Shown here: positions 28,125 through 37,917 of the stretch, piece by piece
Numbering within the stretch: the stretch's first letter is position 1
Layout of the letters: every line of letters begins with the position of its first letter
Source of the DNA: Sphaerothrix gracilis
Lineage (GTDB): Bacteria > Cyanobacteriota > Cyanobacteriia > Phormidesmidales > Phormidesmidaceae
Assembly: GCF_030405905.1 (NCBI RefSeq)
Contig: NZ_JASATW010000009.1
Coordinates: forward strand, 177,780 to 241,779
DNA: 64,000 nt
Reading direction: 5' to 3'
Position numbers and translations under genes: made by a program
The notes under the pieces: model-generated
Told to the model about the DNA's origin: nothing
Database searches by the model: none
The model's input: the letters and a program-made list of their open reading frames with translations, nothing else

Positions 28125-28562
28125 TCACCGTTCATACAGTAGCCGCTTTGCACCCAAGTCATCCTTAAAGGTGCTGCCGCTAATCTCAACTGCTAAGGTC
28201 GGTGGCCCAAATACATTCACATCAATCGGTGCATTATCCTGAGGCGGAATCTGGAACTCTGCGCCAGTGTAGAAAGCCATGTCAGGCTGGCAACTTCGCT
28301 CTCCAGGTTTGTAAATGCTGCAATTCATTAAACCGACAACCCGAAGGTTACGAAGCATCCCATAAAGACTGATGACTTGAGAAATTAGTGTGTTTTGTCG
28401 CGCATGTCCTCGACCGAGCGGGGCCATCTCAATTCTCATGGTGCCATTGTCAAAGTAGCCGCGACTTTTCTCGTACTGCGGGTCATCCATAGCCGCTGCA
28501 AACTCATCCCAGGTCGCTTTTACCCAGGTATCGGTTTGCATCTGAGAGGTTGATAAAGTCAT
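28125..28562 (-). pseudogene. Uma2 family (DUF820) nuclease-like protein, C-terminally truncated
   Basis: 145 residues of a Uma2/DUF820 PD-(D/E)XK-like protein: WDEFAAAMDD, then MRIEMAPLGRGHARQNTLISQVI, CQPDMAFYTG (the active-site aspartate region) and PTLAVEISGSTFKDDLGAKRLLYER. Full members continue with a Y-W-I/V-V-D strand after LLYER and reach about 190 residues; here a TGA follows at once, and the continuing sequence shows only a possible frame-shifted VKY remnant. Probably a decayed gene. An intact relative lies at 52885-53469. Confidence 0.7.
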
Positions 28563-28969
28563 AGCTTGATGCTCGAGATCGAGCCTGTGAACTTGATTCT
28601 AGTTTAATGCTCTGACTGAGAATGAATGGTCATGATCCGCAGGATGTGTTGGGTAAAACGGAGCATCGGGGTAATGAGTGGCTTTTAGAGATTTTGCCGG
28701 ATGGTAGTGTGCAACCGTTTTTATTTTCAGGGTTGTGAAGTTTTATCCTTTGTCTTCAGAGTTCTTTGGCAACTGGTTTACTTGCGAAGCTGAGAGTAAG
28801 TAAGCGAAACCTAAATCGAATTTATGAAAAAAGAAAAACGTTACAGTGTAAAAAATGAGTAGATACAGCATTTCCGAGATTGGTAAGGTACACCTAATCC
28901 CCAGAAGCAAAAGCGTTTCAGCCCTTGGTTTGTACCTCACGAAAGCAAGAAACGCTGTATCAGATACTT
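28563..28969. other. 407-base intergenic region with a possible 38-codon frame
   Basis: A plus-strand frame at 28622-28738 reads MNGHDPQDVLGKTE...WLLEILPDGSVQPFLFSGL and has protein-like composition, but no ribosome site and no known family; it may be the tail of a lost gene. A 65-codon minus-strand frame at 28743-28940 is not convincing. Remaining sequence is AT-rich with no visible structure. Confidence 0.3.
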
Positions 28970-31900
28970 TTATTCTTCAATAAAAGTATCTGAGTCATTT
29001 GGTGTATTAGCAATGTTTTCCAAGTTGTTCAAAGCCTCTTGTTCAACCTCCTGATCACCAATTTCGCGGCTGATGACAAGCTGCTGTTCATATAGAGAGA
29101 CAGCACGTTCGTATTGTTCGAGGGCCGCATACACGTCACCTAAACTCCCGAGGACATGCATTTCTCCAGCGCGGTTGCCAATCAAACGAACGATATCTAG
29201 AGATCTTCTGTATAGAGATATAGCGTCGTCAGTTCTTCCTGAGCTTTGATATAGCCTAGCAAGGCTGTTCAGGCTTGCAGTAATATTAGGATGGTTAGGT
29301 CCTAGTTGTTGTTCGAGAATTGCTAAGGCTTCTTGATAGACGGATTCGGCTTCCCCATAGTGACCCTGGGCTTCATACAGCGCTGCCAGGTTGTTGAGGC
29401 TGCTGGCGACAGCGGGATGGCGCTCCCCCAACTGCTCACGGCGAATCGCCAGGGCTTCTTGATAAAGGGGTTCGGCTTCCCCATAACGACCCTGCTCACG
29501 ATACAGTCCGGCCAGGCTGTTAAGGCTGCTGGCGACATCAGGGTGGCGACTCCCCAGCCGCTCGCGCAGAATCGCCAGGGCTTCTTGATAAAGGGGTTCG
29601 GCTTCCCCATAGCGCCCCTGCTCACGATACAGCAGGGCCAGGTTGTTGAGGCTGCTGGCGGCACCAGGGTGGCGACTCCCCGACTGCTCGCGCCAAATCG
29701 CCAGGGCTNNNNNNNNNNCCCGACTGCTCGCGCCAAATCGCCAGGGCTTCTTGGTAAAGGGGTTCAGCTTCCCCATAACGACCCTGGGCTTCATACAGCG
29801 CTGCCAAGTTGTTGAGGCTGCTGGCGGCATCAGGGTGGCGACTCCCTGACTGCTCGCGCAGAATCGCCAGGGCTTCTTGGTAAAGGGGTTCGGCTTCCCC
29901 ATAGCGCCCCTGCTCACGATACAACAGGGCCAGGTTGTTGAGGCTGCTGGCGACAGCGGGATGGCGCTCTCCCAACTGCTCGCGCCAAATCGCCAGGGCT
30001 TCTTGATAAAAGGGTTCGGCTTCCCCATAGCGCCCCTGCGAATAGTACAACAATGCAAGATTATTCAGGCTAGTGGCGAAATTGGGATGATCTTCGCCTA
30101 GACTAAGTCTAACCGTTTCTAGTGCTTCCTCGGCACGCGGAATTGCTTCGGCATAACGACCTTGTTGATATAGCTGAATAATTTGCTGGCTTAATTGATC
30201 GCTTCGAGCAAGCTCTCTATCAGTTTCTGTGGCTGGCCGCAGTTCCAGGCTGTATGCACCGGTTTCTCCTTCATTATAGGAATTAGCCAAAACTGTATAT
30301 GTGTCCGTAGTTTGAAACGTAATGACTACTCGAGAGTTTGTATTCTCGCCAGAATCATCATCTCGAGCAATTATTTCTCCAGTCGAATTTTTTACTAAAA
30401 GATATGTGTCAAAGTCATCACTCTTCAGATCAATTACAAGACTCTTTCCAGCTACTCCATCAAACAAATAGCTATCATAATAGCTGTCATCATCCAATGT
30501 GGCAGAATACTCCGAAAGCCTACCTGTAAAAACTTGTGTTGTGAAGGGGATTTCACCTTGACTAAGTTCAGATGCCCTCGCGATGTCCCTGCTATAACCG
30601 TCAACATCGTTTAGTTGACGTCGAAGATTTGCACGATTTCTATAAGCAGCAGCAAATTCTGACTCAAGTTCCAAAGCTCGGGTATAGTCAGAAGCTGCTC
30701 CGTCCAAATCTTTTAATCTTTCTCTGACCATGCCTCTTCTATTTAAGGCAGCAGGAAACTCTGGTCGAATCACCAAAGCATTTTCTAGAACTGACAAAGC
30801 TTCTGCATATTCTTGCCTTATATATAAGGAAGTTCCTCTGTAATATAAGGCATCCGCATCTGAAGGATTATTATCCAGCAATATTTCACTAGCTTCGAGT
30901 ATAGCATTCGCATCTAGAATACTTAACTCAGAATCTATTAAAGGTGGCTCAAATTCACTAGTTACAATTTCTTCCTCCCCAGAGAAACGTTCAATGATCT
31001 CTGCATTAGGCAAACTTAAAGTTGAATAAACCCTGTCTTCAGTTAAAAAATTGAGGGTAAATTTAAGATCGTCAACGGCATGAGAATCATCTATATCCAA
31101 AGATTTTAGATAAGATTCTATAGCTTCAGGAAAATTTTCCGAGAGAAATAATGCAGTGCCTCGAAAAGTCCAAGCTTGATAGTTGTCATCTCTTAAAGAA
31201 ATAGCGTTTTCATACGCTAAAATAGCTTCGCTAAGTTTAGGGGGAACCAGAGATATAAAAAGATTGCCTAAACCAACATGCGCTAAAGAATATGTGGGAT
31301 CTAATCTAATGGATTCTTCAAAGTCCGCCAATGCCGAATCATGGTTTCCAGTTTGCAAATGTATCTCTCCCCTGGCAACTAATGCGAAAGAATTCTCGGG
31401 ATTGCTTTCAATGATTTGAGATAATTGATCAATAGCTTCTGCAGGCTTGTCTCGTATGTATGCAGATATGCTTTCGCTGATCCGAAAAACATCCTGTAGG
31501 TTTCTTTGCTGTTGCTCAACAACTACTTGCTGTTCTTCCAAATCTTCCTGGATTCGTAGTAGATCCAATCTCACATCTTCAAGGTCTACCTGAGCTGTCT
31601 TGAGCTCGGATTGAGCATCCGATAACTCGCTTTGAGCATTGGTTAATTGTCCTCGCGTAGTATTCAGCGTACTTTGTACCTGTGTTAACTGATTTTGGGC
31701 GGCTTGACGCGCCTGCTTAGCCTGAGATACTTCTTGAGCAATTTGCTTATTTCGTACGACTAGAGACTCGTTGTTGCCTTTCAAGTCGTTGTTTTCATTC
31801 GAAAGGGCTTGGTTGCTGCTTTCTAACACTATGTTTTCATCGGCTAATCCTTCATTCTCAGCACTAATCTTCTTATTGTCTGCTTCTATCTCATTGAGAC

Positions 31901-33476
31901 TAGCTTGAGCAGCTTTCTGTTGCTCTAATGCCTCATCACGTCTTGAGATCGCATAATTTTTTTCTTCAACAGCCTTAGCCTGTAAACCGATCGCTCTCCA
32001 AGTTCCTAAAGCAAAAGCGCCCAATAGTCCGATCCCCAATCCTATAGCCCAGTGCATGAACCGTCGCACTCGACGCAATTCCTGCCGAGCCTTTTGTAAG
32101 GCATATTGCGCCTCACTAAGCTGACGATTCGTTTCATCTAAAATCTGGTTGCGCTCTGTCAGTTGTTGATTAGTATGGTCTAGCGCCGTCTGACGCTGCC
32201 TTAATTCCTGCTTCAAACCGAGCTTTTGACTTTCAACGAGATATTGATAGTCTTGCTTACTAAGAGTGCGCAACTCAGCCCAAGCCAGAGCAGCTTTCAA
32301 CTCGTCCCCTTGCAACAAAAAAGCATCTGATGTCTGATTATGCTGTAGCCAAGCTTGAATTGATTGAGCATAGGGCCGCAGATCTGACAGTGCTCTCTCA
32401 ACCCAAGCAGCCGAAAAGACAGCAGCATAAATCAGATTTTGAGGTTGCAAAACCTGCTCTCGTTCAACGACTAGCCCTGATAGACACAGCTCTATCTGCT
32501 CGTGGCTATTGTCTGCCGGAACAGTTTCGCCGGACAAAATCTGCTGGTACAGACCGAGCCGTTGCCCTTCGGTCATCTCATCTTTGAGCAGGCGATTTCG
32601 AATCGTTCTCAAATGCTCGGGTTCATCCTGGGCTTCCCAATTATCAATAATTCGATTTTGTACTAACTGTGAGATGGCCGCTTCTTCCTCACCAGCAGGA
32701 ATCGTGTCCAGCGTTTGAGCCAAACGGCACAGCTTTTGGGTCAAAAACGGTTGTCCGTTCGTCCAGTTCAGAATTGCTTGCAGAACGGCCTCTGGCCTCT
32801 CAGCACTGGTGCCCAATCCCTTGATAAGGGGTTCTGCTTCATCAAGTTGAAAGCCTCGGAGAGAAATCGCATGGCCAATATTAAAGGGGGTCCGAGCTCT
32901 ATCTCGAATCAAGTCAGAGGGGGTCGCAACGCCAAGAAAGCAAAAGGTCAGGCGCTGAAAGGCAACTTTGTCGGCCCGCTGATTGTAAAAATCACGAATC
33001 AGAGTGAAAAAATCATTGAGGGAAAACGCTAAACTTTGAACCGTGTCAACTTCATCAATGAAGATAGCAATAGGTTGGGCTATTGCTTCGAGTAAAACCG
33101 TCTCAACAAATTCGCCAAATCGCTGTACTGAAGAGATTTCATCCCGCTCGCGCCACCACTGGCGAAAGTTAACGCGATTTGCCAAGTCAAAACTATTCCA
33201 AAGCTGGCGGACGAAACCGGCATACCATTGGTCAGCCGTGACATTCTTATCTCCCCCAATCTGCGTTAGGTCGATCGCAGCACAGGCCACCCCCTCTGCT
33301 GCCAACCGCTGCATCACCTGCACCCGCAGGCTAGATTTTCCCATCTGACGAGAATTCAACACATAGCAATATTCTCCAGCTTTGAGCTGGACATACAGCT
33401 CATCATCCGCCTGCCGTCTCACATAGCTAGGGGCATCAGCAGGCAGACTGCCCCCGACCTGATAGTCATTGCTCAT
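28970..33476 (-). CDS. ATPase (AAA_35-like)-coiled coil-TPR-PPC protein, interrupted by an assembly gap
   Basis: One gene broken by ten Ns at 29709-29718. Removing the Ns and a 30-base duplicate restores one frame of about 1488 residues. Domains in order: STAND/AAA_35-like ATPase (1-400) with NSRQMGKSSLRVQ as P-loop and AIFIDEVD as Walker B; one membrane-like helix near 470 (WAIGLGIGLLGAFALG); a long glutamine/asparagine coiled coil; irregular TPRs; a PPC-type beta domain (AGKSLVIDLKSDDFDTYLL, YTVLANSYNEGETGAYSLEL); then about eight 42-residue kinesin-light-chain-type TPRs. It starts 2 bases after the stop of the caspase-TIR gene, so the two are one operon. Probably a sensor/scaffold for the upstream effector. 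Confidence 0.85.
29679..29748. other. scaffold gap with identical 30-base flanks
   Basis: Ten Ns (29709-29718) are flanked on both sides by the same 30 bases (29679-29708 and 29719-29748). The gap lies inside near-identical 126-base TPR units. Collapsing one flank plus the Ns removes 40 bases and rejoins the two frames exactly into a normal 42-residue TPR, so the join is probably an unmerged contig overlap, or a collapsed repeat of unknown copy number. Confidence 0.85.
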
Positions 33477-33478
33477 GG

Positions 33479-35782
33479 CTAAGCCCTCCCCACATTGAGG
33501 CGGTCAGAGAAGTATCGACGATACAAATCGCAGCGAGGCATGACATCATTTCCCTGCAAATGCACAATCCCCATGCTGTGCAACTGAAACGCCTGAATCG
33601 GTTCCAGCCGCACCGGACCAGCTGCGGCCACCACTCGTTTTGCGGCCTCGGCCATTTCCTGCCGCTGTTCCAGATTCCACCAGTGACGCCGTAAGTGATC
33701 GCCATAGGGACCTTCCTCCGTAGGCGCAATGGCGAGTAGCTCATCCAACGTCCTTTCCTTTCGCGCTACCTGGTACAGCGCCACTCGCACTAAAAACGGG
33801 TGTCCTCCCACCATTTTCATAAGTCGATTTACCGCTTTTTCATCCCAGTTCAACCCGTGTCGTTGAGCTAAATCCAAAACCTGCTCCGGCGAAAATTCCG
33901 ACAGCTCAATGGGCAAGCCGACATTAAACGGCGATTGGTTAATATTCATTGGAATGTAGACTTCGGTAGAGTGAACCACCACCAACCGTAGCTTCTTCCA
34001 CAAGGCATTCGTTTTGGCCGATTCGTGCCAGGCCCGCAGTAGCCCCATAAAATCCGCCGCAATGTTGGGATGTTCGAACACCATATCTACCTCATCCAGG
34101 CCCAGCACCAAAGGCTGAGAAATTTCCGGCAGCAAATATTCTTCTAGATACGCCGTACAGTTATCCTTACTGCCAAAAATTTCATCCCAGTAGTCATTGA
34201 GCTTATTGGGCAACCGGAGCCGCCGTCCCACACTGGCGCAAAACCACCGCAGAAACTTGTCGAGGTTGGAAAAGATAGCGGCATCGGCTAATTGGAAACT
34301 GAGCGGCACGGTGAGATATTCCTGCTCTTCCGCGTAAAGCAAAATTCGCGACATCAAAGAGGTTTTGCCCATCTGACGGGGAGCCTTGATGCGAATCAAC
34401 GCGCCTGGATTGAGCACCGTTTCATAGCAGTTCGCTTCAGTCGGTGGGCGTTCCACGTAATAGAGAGACGCTAAATCCACTTGTCCACCGGGTAGTTCTG
34501 GCGGCGCGACTGGGGATGGTGGCGCGTCCGGTTGTTCAGTCAGGGGCTTGGTCGTCGTCTCTAAGGTTATGAGGTCGTGAGGGGGAGCGTCGCGATCGCC
34601 CAAAATCGCCAATATTTCCTGCAAAATCTGAGCCGTATCTTCGTTAGACTGCCATTCCCGCTGCTGAATCCGGTTGAGATAGCCGCGTAAGTCATAGTTC
34701 AGCGGCGAAGATAGGGGAAAGTCCACTCGAATCGGTAAAATACCGGGTTTGCCAGAATTTCGAGTATCTCGCAACTCCTTTGCTCGCCGCACTTCCTCCG
34801 TCACCATTTCGCTGGTTGCCGACTTGGGTGACAGCAATAGCACAAAGTAATCACACTGCTCTAACTCTCGATCAATGCGCTGCGACCAGTTATCGCCCAA
34901 GCGAATGCTCTCCGCCGCCATGAACACCTCATGACCTGCCGCTTTCAGCGCCTGATAAAACTCCTCAGCCAGTTCACTGTCGGGCGGTTGGCTGCGATAG
35001 CTGATAAACACGCGGGCCGATTTGGCGGATTTCTCTCGCGGGGTAGTTGGCTGCGGGTAGTGAACCAGGGCGATCGCGCTCCCTCTCCCGGCATGAATAA
35101 CTTCCTGTCCGCTTGTCTTCAGTTCCCGCTCCACAAAACCAAATAGGTCATTACTCGTGATCGTTTCCTGCACTGCATGTTCGGCAGACAAGCCTTGTAA
35201 GATCGCAGCGGTGAAAATGCCGTGGTCCTTGCCTTCCCGCGCCCGTTCAAAGTCACGACAAGCGGCAATCAAACAAGAGTTCTGCTTATGGCTGAGGATC
35301 GTCTGCGTGGGTTGCAACAGGCTCCGCTGCTCTTCCAGAAGGGAACCGGCATAGCAGCAATCCATCATCACAACCAAGCTGCTCAGCTCCGCCTGGCTCA
35401 TCAGCTTATTCAGCGAGTCAAAGGCAATCGCATTCTGGCCCTCTTTCGCCGCGTTCGAGGTCGCCAGATAGCCCTCCTCTTCCCCAGTCAGTGCATCCGA
35501 AACGCGGAAACCATGTCCCGCAAAGTAGAGAACAGCCTCCTGATGCTTTGCCCGCTCTCGAAAAAAGGACTTGAGTTCTGTTCCCAGTTCGGTGTGACAG
35601 AGCGATTTATCGGGGGCGATCGCCCACTGATTTTCGCCTACCCGCTTTCTCGGCAGTCGCGTCACATGATACTGATGCTGCTCTAGCAGTTGAGCGATCG
35701 CCTCCGCATCTTTCGCCGCACTTTTTAAGTTGCTGAAATGATCGTATTGATCGAGACCGATCACGAGTGCGTACTTCGCCAT
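33479..35782 (-). CDS. caspase-like peptidase / TIR / ATPase fusion
   Basis: 767 residues. Caspase (peptidase C14) domain at 1-245 with the catalytic dyad His90 (YFAGHGF) and Cys142/143 (MMDCCYAGS). TIR domain at about 256-395 (ARVFISYRSQPPDSELAEEF, YFVLLLSPKSATSEMVTEEV) with E325 or E329 as the likely NADase glutamate. An AAA_35-like ATPase follows from about 430, with P-loop APRQMGKTSL (467-476) and Walker B VLGLDEVDMVFE. Combining protease and NAD-hydrolase effectors on one NTPase is unusual; it should trigger cell death or dormancy when assembled. Co-transcribed with the ATPase-TPR-PPC gene (2-base gap). Both ATPases share the RQMGK(S/T)SL P-loop, suggesting they co-assemble or arose by duplication. 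Confidence 0.9.
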   Translation of the reverse strand: MAKYALVIGLDQYDHFSNLKSAAKDAEAIAQLLEQHQYHVTRLPRKRVGENQWAIAPDKSLCHTELGTELKSFFRERAKHQEAVLYFAGHGFRVSDALTGEEEGYLATSNAAKEGQNAIAFDSLNKLMSQAELSSLVVMMDCCYAGSLLEEQRSLLQPTQTILSHKQNSCLIAACRDFERAREGKDHGIFTAAILQGLSAEHAVQETITSNDLFGFVERELKTSGQEVIHAGRGSAIALVHYPQPTTPREKSAKSARVFISYRSQPPDSELAEEFYQALKAAGHEVFMAAESIRLGDNWSQRIDRELEQCDYFVLLLSPKSATSEMVTEEVRRAKELRDTRNSGKPGILPIRVDFPLSSPLNYDLRGYLNRIQQREWQSNEDTAQILQEILAILGDRDAPPHDLITLETTTKPLTEQPDAPPSPVAPPELPGGQVDLASLYYVERPPTEANCYETVLNPGALIRIKAPRQMGKTSLMSRILLYAEEQEYLTVPLSFQLADAAIFSNLDKFLRWFCASVGRRLRLPNKLNDYWDEIFGSKDNCTAYLEEYLLPEISQPLVLGLDEVDMVFEHPNIAADFMGLLRAWHESAKTNALWKKLRLVVVHSTEVYIPMNINQSPFNVGLPIELSEFSPEQVLDLAQRHGLNWDEKAVNRLMKMVGGHPFLVRVALYQVARKERTLDELLAIAPTEEGPYGDHLRRHWWNLEQRQEMAEAAKRVVAAAGPVRLEPIQAFQLHSMGIVHLQGNDVMPRCDLYRRYFSDRLNVGRA

Positions 35783-35860
35783 GTTTTTGCTGAGGCAACT
35801 GCTACGTAATTACCTCAGTCGATCGTAGCCTCATTCCGCTCAGGACGCCGTATCAGCAAG

Positions 35861-36217
35861 TTACTCTTTAGATTTCGATGGTGTCGCTGGAAATTTGCAT
35901 TTGACCTGCACCTTAAACGTTCCCTCAGCTGACCCTGCAGCTAAAACGGGCATTCCCGCTTTGCCAGCGATCTTCAGGTTGAATTCCAGGTTCATTTCCT
36001 CAATTTCTGCCAGGCCAAAATTCACAAACGCCCCAATGGCGTACTTAGCGTAGCCCCGAATAGTTCTGTGAACTTTCTTCATATCAATGGTGGGTAAATT
36101 GATATCCCGATACCCTTCGTCTTCGTCAGCCTCTATGTTGACCAACTCCCCCGGCTCAATGTAAAACTCATATTCTTCACCGGCATCTTTGACCATAAAC
36201 TTCTGAATATCTGTCAT
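35861..36217 (-). CDS. Trypco1-like (CU044_2847 family) small protein
   Basis: 118 residues. A beta-rich N-terminus (FMVKDAGEEYEFYIEPGELV) is followed by a helix and the block IEEMNLEFNLKIAGKAG...SAEGTFKVQVKCKF. That last block matches the trypsin-co-occurring domain 1 pattern (E-F-x-I-K-L-x-G...A-x-A-x-F-K-V) found in the NTPase-dependent conflict systems described by Aravind and colleagues, usually beside trypsin, caspase or TPR-ATPase genes. It sits 78 bases upstream of the caspase-TIR gene on the same strand and is probably the first gene of that operon. Likely a regulatory or substrate component rather than an enzyme. Confidence 0.72.
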   Translation of the reverse strand: MTDIQKFMVKDAGEEYEFYIEPGELVNIEADEDEGYRDINLPTIDMKKVHRTIRGYAKYAIGAFVNFGLAEIEEMNLEFNLKIAGKAGMPVLAAGSAEGTFKVQVKCKFPATPSKSKE

Positions 36218-36290
36218 GGGGTATCCTGGCGATCGTTTTGTCCGATTATCTCAGACTCGTTATTCATCGAGTCTGCAACAATTTTCATTA

Positions 36291-36565
36291 TCAATTTTTC
36301 AGGCTTTTTGGGACGACAATCTCGTTTATGGAGCACGTTTTAAGGCAGGAAAAACAATAAAGCGATCAGTCGCGCCTTGGGGACTATCGACCGCAAATTC
36401 GACGAGAAAGTCAATATCGCTGGTGGGGTCTTGGAAGCGATTGCTGGTTGCAGATCCGAAGAGTTCAAGACGGGCAACTTGATTGCGCCGACAAAGTTCT
36501 TCGATCTGAGGTTGTTTTTCAGCGATTTGTTGGGGTACAAGCACTGATTCTTGGTTTTGGCTCAC
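36291..36565 (-). pseudogene. MNT-type nucleotidyltransferase remnant
   Basis: The first 79 codons encode an antitoxin-type minimal nucleotidyltransferase with the motif GSATSNRFQDPTSDIDFLVEF (GS...DxD). The frame then runs into ...ALKRAP and stops at 36326. In the next frame the sequence reads NEIVVPKSLKN before a stop at 36291, resembling the usual V-D-L-V-x-P-x-x-I-K-N ending, so a frameshift or small deletion broke the gene. No HEPN partner is adjacent here. Confidence 0.65.
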
Positions 36566-36630
36566 GCGACGAGGCCTTCTCTTCTAAGTAGGCAAGCTTT
36601 TGGGAAGTCTCTACTTATCGTAGTTGGAAT

Positions 36631-36870
36631 TTACGGGTTATTTTCGTGTATCTGCTTGAATTTGGCTGCTGCCCAGTTATCGGAGCTTTTGGGCGGTTGG
36701 GTGGGGGCTGGAGATTGAGTGAGCTGTTTGACGGTGCTGATGTCGCCTTCATCAGCGGCAGTTTTGAGGTTGCGACGGTGGTAGGCGTGGGCGATCGCGT
36801 TGTCTTTTGAACGCGAACTGGTTTCAAGGCACTTTTCGAGGGCGTTAAAGATACCAGCGCGGTAGCCCAT
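36631..36870 (-). CDS. small hypothetical protein, possibly 5'-frameshifted
   Basis: 79 residues from ATG 36870 (MGYRAGIFNALEKC...). Not recognised. The same frame stays open upstream to 36963 and still reads like protein (DNKCAFVVDGSTPTCDAPTSAAGQYAT), but no start codon is present before the TGA at 36964-36966. In the neighbouring frame a TTG at 37001 starts IEAIKSSLKRNE, which joins this frame if one base is missing. So either the short form is real, or the gene is longer and carries a frameshift or sequencing error. C-terminus is proline-rich (SPAPTQPPKSSDNW). Confidence 0.45.
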   Translation of the reverse strand: MGYRAGIFNALEKCLETSSRSKDNAIAHAYHRRNLKTAADEGDISTVKQLTQSPAPTQPPKSSDNWAAAKFKQIHENNP

Positions 36871-37027
36871 TGTGGCGTATTGGCCAGCAGCCGAAGTGGG
36901 GGCATCGCAAGTGGGGGTAGAGCCATCGACGACAAAGGCACATTTGTTGTCGGCGGTGGCTCCTCATTTCGTTTCAAAGAGGACTTTATGGCCTCAATCA
37001 ATCAGCAGGCTATGTTGAACGTAGTGG

Positions 37028-37318
37028 CTACTGTCGTGGCAAGTATTTCACTAGCACTTTCATCACTTCTCCAGGCTGACTCTGAATCGGGCGCTCTGCA
37101 GTAGGTGCAGGCAGAAAATCAGTCCATTCAAAGACTTCTGCAAAGCGTCGGTAGTGCAGGTTGTGAAGAATGACGTTAACGGCGGCTTTGGAGCCAATGA
37201 CGAGAAGTTTGACGGATTCACGATCTGGTTTGGGGTAATTGTGAAGCTTGACGGAGAGTTCAAGACTGACTGTGTCGGAGGATTGGGGCGCGGAGGAAAG
37301 GAATGCTTGAGTTTGCAT
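37028..37318 (-). CDS. hypothetical protein, 96 aa
   Basis: Not recognised as a named family. After a polar N-terminus (about 20 residues) comes VSLELSVKLHNYPKPDRESVKLLVIGSKAAVNVILHNLHYRRFAEVFEWTDFLPAP, which alternates strand and helix like a compact domain, and a C-terminus GEVMKVLVKYLPR. Composition and codon pattern look coding. It is divergent from the XRE regulator at 37484; the region between them holds repeated GGACTACA boxes, so the regulator may control both. Confidence 0.6.
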   Translation of the reverse strand: MQTQAFLSSAPQSSDTVSLELSVKLHNYPKPDRESVKLLVIGSKAAVNVILHNLHYRRFAEVFEWTDFLPAPTAERPIQSQPGEVMKVLVKYLPRQ

Positions 37319-37321
37319 GAT

Positions 37322-37434
37322 TGTCGCCTTAGTGGACTACAGATTTTTACAAAAGAAGCGCTCACACTGAGCACTGTCGCTGTCGCCGTTATGGACTACA
37401 GCTTTGAGCATTATGGCATACTTTGTAGTCCATA
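37322..37434. promoter_or_regulatory. putative operator: repeated TGGACTACAG boxes
   Basis: Two direct copies of a 21-base pattern, TGTCGCC-N4-TGGACTACAG, lie at 37322-37342 and 37381-37401. An inverted copy, TGTAGTCCATA, at 37424-37434 pairs with TATGGACTACA at 37390-37400 (11-base arms, 23-base spacer). They fill the divergent space between the 96-residue gene and the XRE regulator, a typical position for autoregulatory operators. Confidence 0.6.
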
Positions 37435-37483
37435 GGGACTCTTTTTCTTTACCCGTCACTAATCCTCTGACACGATTGATGTT

Positions 37484-37711
37484 ATGGGAAAAGCGGGACG
37501 AGTATTAAAGCAGGTGCTGGAGGCTTACAGCATTAGCCAGACTCAGCTAGCCAATACGCTAGGGGTCGGGCGATCGAATGTCTATCGTTGGGTCAATGAA
37601 GTGCGCGATCCCAACTCTGAAACGGTTCTCAATATTGTTGAAGCTTTAGAGCAGATTCACTCAGATGCTGCGGTGAAGTTTAAGCGACTGTATATGGATA
37701 GTAACGATTGA
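37484..37711 (+). CDS. XRE-family helix-turn-helix regulator
   Basis: 75 residues consisting of a single HTH domain: VLKQVLEAYSISQTQLANTLGVGRSNVYRWVNEVRDPNSETVLNIVEAL. The SQTQLANTLGVGRSNVYRW segment is the helix-turn-helix itself. It likely binds the repeated GGACTACA boxes just upstream and represses itself and the divergent gene. A truncated relative follows 12 bases downstream (37724-37813), so the locus contains a partial tandem duplication. Confidence 0.82.
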   Translation: MGKAGRVLKQVLEAYSISQTQLANTLGVGRSNVYRWVNEVRDPNSETVLNIVEALEQIHSDAAVKFKRLYMDSND

Positions 37712-37723
37712 CTACCCCTACGT

Positions 37724-37813
37724 ATGGGAAAACCAAAACAAGCGTTTAAGCTGATTTTAGAGAAGTACAGCATAACAGTTAATGCAGCATACTATACTGA
37801 ATCCAATAAGTGA
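37724..37813 (+). pseudogene. truncated XRE regulator paralogue (29 codons)
   Basis: Starts MGKPKQAFKLILEKYSIT, parallel to MGKAGRVLKQVLEAYSIS of the gene just upstream, then loses similarity (VNAAYYTESNK) and stops. Only the first helix of the HTH domain survives. It is a deletion or insertion scar at the border of the AT-rich MazG/TS/UDG segment. Confidence 0.6.
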
Positions 37814-37917
37814 CTCCTGTTCGGTGATAGAAAGATTGTCTCAACCATTTATGAATTGACTCGTGAAGTGGCTTATCTAAATTTCATGAATGTATTGAGA
37901 TCAAGAACAATAGGACT

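Noticed and set aside
28743..28940. 65-codon minus-strand frame upstream of the ATPase-TPR region
   Set aside because: AT-driven open frame with no ribosome site or recognisable features.
29709..29718. Interpreting the split TPR gene as two genes or a natural frameshift
   Set aside because: The break coincides with ten Ns flanked by identical 30-base sequence; an assembly artefact explains it fully.
36880..37104. Plus-strand 74-codon frame
   Set aside because: Opposite a minus-strand segment with better protein character; glycine/serine-rich shadow.
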